Assembly: GCF_914484835.1 (NCBI RefSeq)
Contig: NZ_CAJZAR010000039.1
Span: 62,001 to 126,000 of the forward strand
Direction: 5' to 3'
Origin: Paraburkholderia tropica
GTDB lineage: Bacteria; Pseudomonadota; Gammaproteobacteria; Burkholderiales; Burkholderiaceae
DNA: 64,000 nt
Part shown: positions 61,317 to 64,000 of the stretch, in pieces
Position numbering within the stretch: the first letter of the stretch is position 1
How the letters are laid out: every line of letters begins with the position of its first letter
Program-made: the position numbers and the translations under genes
The notes under the pieces: generated by a model
What the model was told of the DNA's origin: nothing
Databases searched by the model: none
Seen by the model: the letters and a program-made list of their open reading frames with translations, nothing else

Positions 61317-62366
61317 ATGCCGCTCGCACCTTTCGCTCGCCTGGCACGGAACGCGCCGCGCGCCGGCATCGTCATGGCCGCGCTGGCGGTCCACGCGGGC
61401 GCCGCGCACGCGCAAAGCTCGGTCACGCTGTACGGTTCGATCGACACCAGCATCGAAGTCACCAATCCCGGCGCGGGCTATGTCGCGCGCATGGATTCGG
61501 GCGCGTATCGCGGCTCGCGCTTCGGTTTGCGCGGCGCGGAAGACATCGGTAACGGCGTGAAGATCCTGTTCGATCTGGAGAATGGCTTTGGCTCCACCGA
61601 CGGCAGCTATGCCGTGGCCAATACGATCTTCAACCGCCAGGCGTGGATCGGCGTGGGCACGCCGTATGGCACGGTGCGCATGGGCCGCCAGTATTCGCCG
61701 ATCTATATCCCGTTCAAGGGCGGGCTCGATGCGTTCGGCGCAGGCACGATCGCCTCCGGTCTGAACAATCTCTCGAAGATCACGCCGTACGAGAGCAACG
61801 CGATCACGTATCTGTCGCCGGAATATCACGGCTTCTCCACGACGATCATGGCCGCGCTGCGCAACGCGAGCGACGGTGACGGCAATGGCCTCGCCGGCCA
61901 CATCGAAACCTTCGCGTACCACGACGGCCCGTTCCGCATCTCCTACGCGCATCAGCAGACGCACGGCTCGGGCGCGCTGCGCGCGAATCTCGGCGGCGTG
62001 TCCTACGTGTATGGTTCGGTCACGGGCTTCCTGTCGTTCTTCAACGGCGACGGCGGCACGCCGCGCTATCACAACGACGGCGTTTCGGTCTCCGCGCGCT
62101 ATGCCGTGAGCGCGCGTTTTCGCGCCTCGCTCGGCTACACTTACATGCGTGACCGCTCGGGCGGCGACAACAACGCCGACCAGTTCAGCGCGGCCTGCGA
62201 GTACGATCTCTCGAAGCGCGTGCTGCTCTATGCGAGCGCGGGCTGGCTGCGCAATCACGGCGAAGGCGAGATGACGCTGCGCGGCGTGAACGTGACGGGC
62301 CTCACGCCATCGTGGCCGGGCGCGTCGGTGCGCGGCGTGCAGTTCGGCATGATCGACCACTTCTAG
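61317..62366 (+). CDS. Gram-negative porin (Omp32-like)
   Basis: About 349 residues if started at ATG 61317; ATG 61242 is also in frame but gives a 57-residue leader. The signal part NAPRAGIVMAALAVHAGAAHAQ precedes SSVTLYGSIDTSIEVTN. Porin pattern: SRFGLRGAEDIGNGVKILFDLENGFGSTDGS, FNRQAWIGVGTPYGTVRMGRQYSP, and a final strand VRGVQFGMIDHF. It is the third porin within 10 kb. It sits between gcd and an MFS gene and may be independently regulated. Confidence 0.87.
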   Translation: MPLAPFARLARNAPRAGIVMAALAVHAGAAHAQSSVTLYGSIDTSIEVTNPGAGYVARMDSGAYRGSRFGLRGAEDIGNGVKILFDLENGFGSTDGSYAVANTIFNRQAWIGVGTPYGTVRMGRQYSPIYIPFKGGLDAFGAGTIASGLNNLSKITPYESNAITYLSPEYHGFSTTIMAALRNASDGDGNGLAGHIETFAYHDGPFRISYAHQQTHGSGALRANLGGVSYVYGSVTGFLSFFNGDGGTPRYHNDGVSVSARYAVSARFRASLGYTYMRDRSGGDNNADQFSAACEYDLSKRVLLYASAGWLRNHGEGEMTLRGVNVTGLTPSWPGASVRGVQFGMIDHF

Positions 62367-62493
62367 ACACTTCGAGCCACTTCTTTTCAGCGCGGCGCCG
62401 CGAGAGGCGTCCAGGGGAAAGCGTGACGCACACCATCGTCGGCGGGTCTGCGGTTGCTTCATGCGGCGCACGCGTCCATGACGGAGCGCGCCG

Positions 62494-64000
62494 ATGAGAT
62501 TGCGCGCGCTGCCCGACTTCTCGCCGCTGCGCGTGTTCTTCTTCACGGTCGCGCTGGGCGGCGCGGCAGGCGTGGACTTCGTCGCCTCGTCGATGATGGG
62601 CATCGCCGGCACACATATTCGCGGCGGCGTGCATGCCTCGCCCGAAGATTTCCTCTGGAGCATGACGTCCTACGCAGCGATGGCGAGCGTGGCGAATCTC
62701 ATGCTCGCGCGCATCGCGCGGCACACCAGCTATCGTTCGTACACCGTGGCCGGTCTGCTCGTGGCGGCGCTCGGCTCACTGCTGTGCGCGCTCTGCGAAA
62801 CGCCGCTCGAATTGACGATTGCGCGCGGCGTGCAGGGCTTCGGCGCGGGCGGCCTGTTCGCGGCCTCGCGCATCCTCATTCAACTGGTGGCCGCGCGCGA
62901 CGAACGCGGGCCGCTCTTTATCGGCTTCAATATCGGCTCGCTGGGGCTTTCGGCGATCACGCCCTGGCTCGCCGCCTTACTCGTGGAAAGCGCTGCCTGG
63001 CAGATGGTCTTCGCGATCCAGGTCGTGCTCTCGCTCGTGGTGCTGGTGCTCGTGCTGCTCACGTATCCGCATCGCGTGACGCCGGCTGGCGGCCTCTGGG
63101 AACTCGATATCGATCCGATGGACTGGCCCGTGGTGATCCTGTTCGGCCTCGGCGCGATGGTGCTCATGCACGGACTCGGCGACCTGCGCTTTTACGAATT
63201 CGCAAGTTCGCCCTCGGTCGCGCTCACGCCGCTCGCGGGCTTCGCGCTGATCGGCGCGGCTTTCCTGCGGCTGCATCGCGAACCGCAACTCTGGCTCGAT
63301 CCGCACGCGCTGCTCGGCCGCCGCTATCTCGTCGGCATTCTGTTCTACGCGATCTACTATTTCCTCAACGGCCTCTGGAATTACCTGATTCCGACGCTGC
63401 TGCAAAGCGGCTTCGGTTTCGGTTTTCAGGTCACGGGCGAAGTGCTGACGTGGGCGTCCACCTTGAGTCTCGGCGCGATGCTGTGCTTCTCGCTGATCGC
63501 GCCCAAGCTGTTCGGCCAGCGCCGCTATATCGCGCTCGGTTACGTGCTGTTTTCGGTCGCGCTCTTGATGCTTTCGCTACGCACGATGACCGGCGCGTCG
63601 ATGGATGTGATCCTGCCCGCGCTGTTCCTGCAGGGCTTGACCGTGCCGTTCGTGATGGCGCAGGTGGCGGGCATGACCTTCGTCGATTTCGCCGAGGACG
63701 ATTTCCAGCACGCCTACGCGTTCAAGAACATCGTGCGGCAGATCGCGACCGCGAGCGGCACGGGCGCGGCCAGCCTGTGGCTGCAATACGGCGAGGCGAT
63801 CGCGCGCACGCGGCTCGTCGAGCGCATCACGCCGTTCGATCTCGGCGGCATGCCGCCGATGCCCGAGATGATGCGCATGGCCGCCGCGCTCGAAACCCAG
63901 GCGACGCTCGTGGCGAGCGCGAATCTGCTGTCCTGGCTAGCGGTTTTTTGCGGCGGCGTGGCGGTCATTGCGCTGGTGATTCGCTGGCGCACGGATCCCG
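62494..64000 (+). CDS. MFS transporter (EmrB-like, 3' end outside the window)
   Basis: The frame from ATG 62494 (GGAG seven bases upstream) stays open to the last base, so at least 502 residues belong to it. Many hydrophobic helices are visible, with a DHA2-like layout: FFFTVALGGAAGVDFVASSMMGIAG, SMTSYAAMASVANLMLARIARHTSYRSYTVAG, and ARGVQGFGAGGLFAASRILIQL in helix 4. A loop of the 13th-14th helix type (TRLVERITPFDLGGMPPMPEMM) lies near the end. Probably an exporter; substrate unknown. Partial at the right edge. Confidence 0.82.
   Translation, partial: MRLRALPDFSPLRVFFFTVALGGAAGVDFVASSMMGIAGTHIRGGVHASPEDFLWSMTSYAAMASVANLMLARIARHTSYRSYTVAGLLVAALGSLLCALCETPLELTIARGVQGFGAGGLFAASRILIQLVAARDERGPLFIGFNIGSLGLSAITPWLAALLVESAAWQMVFAIQVVLSLVVLVLVLLTYPHRVTPAGGLWELDIDPMDWPVVILFGLGAMVLMHGLGDLRFYEFASSPSVALTPLAGFALIGAAFLRLHREPQLWLDPHALLGRRYLVGILFYAIYYFLNGLWNYLIPTLLQSGFGFGFQVTGEVLTWASTLSLGAMLCFSLIAPKLFGQRRYIALGYVLFSVALLMLSLRTMTGASMDVILPALFLQGLTVPFVMAQVAGMTFVDFAEDDFQHAYAFKNIVRQIATASGTGAASLWLQYGEAIARTRLVERITPFDLGGMPPMPEMMRMAAALETQATLVASANLLSWLAVFCGGVAVIALVIRWRTDP

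Overview
The window looks like a stretch of a Burkholderiaceae chromosome, most like Paraburkholderia or Caballeronia. The signs are very high GC with strong third-position GC, several Omp32-type porins, a catB-catC-catA-benABCD cluster, chromosomal KfrA-type proteins and many LysR, GntR and MFS genes. I see no rRNA, tRNA, CRISPR array, insertion sequence or prophage gene. The content is catabolic and transport-rich, typical of a secondary replicon. The genus is inference.

Layout. 1-1811: end of a dicarboxylate/amino-acid symporter coupled to a double aspartate-racemase-like protein. 1900-3736: a KfrA-like coiled-coil protein and an FMN-binding protein. 3826-7816: FCD-type GntR regulator, gamma-glutamyltransferase-family enzyme and OFA-type MFS carrier, with a TTGTATACAA operator before the enzyme. 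7843-13622 (minus): a six-gene branched-chain-amino-acid-type ABC operon whose last gene is a DHA2 MFS exporter. Divergent from it, 13975-19308 (plus): RidA, a DadA-like dehydrogenase, an Asp/Glu-racemase/maleate-isomerase-like enzyme, an FCD GntR regulator, a rhamnosyltransferase-like protein and a keto-deoxyarabonate-dehydratase-like protein. The AT-rich intergenic region between the two arms has two related GTGTnTACAn elements, one near each arm. 19384-22562: UbiX/UbiD pair with a divergent LysR gene and a perfect T-N11-A palindrome. 22592-26922: LysE exporter and a gamma-glutamyl-polyamine set (puuB, puuR and puuA-like). 27099-31866: HU, a two-PAS GGDEF protein, NIPSNAP, UspA, rhodanese and an FtrA-like regulator. 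32267-38483: MFS carriers, DUF427, an orphan MetQ-type binding protein and an NtaA/DmoA-type monooxygenase, suggesting organosulfur use. 38612-40213: hipBA-type toxin-antitoxin pair. 40243-47709: catR-like LysR, catBCA and benABCD, which carry benzoate through catechol to muconolactone and the enol-lactone. 47732-56505: MarR-controlled M20 amidohydrolase, TRIC channel, MFS, BON protein, porin, second M20 amidohydrolase and its LysR. 57059-64000: porin, membrane PQQ glucose dehydrogenase with an alanine-rich insertion, porin, and an MFS gene running off the end.

How it works together. Most blocks follow one plan: a regulator, its operator, a transporter and one to four enzymes for one nitrogen or carbon source. 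The best candidates for undescribed biology are the divergent ABC/RidA/DadA/racemase/dehydratase locus, the possible hippurate-to-benzoate link, the UbiD/LysR module of unknown substrate, and the duplicated racemase protein. No mobile or defence island is evident apart from the hip pair.
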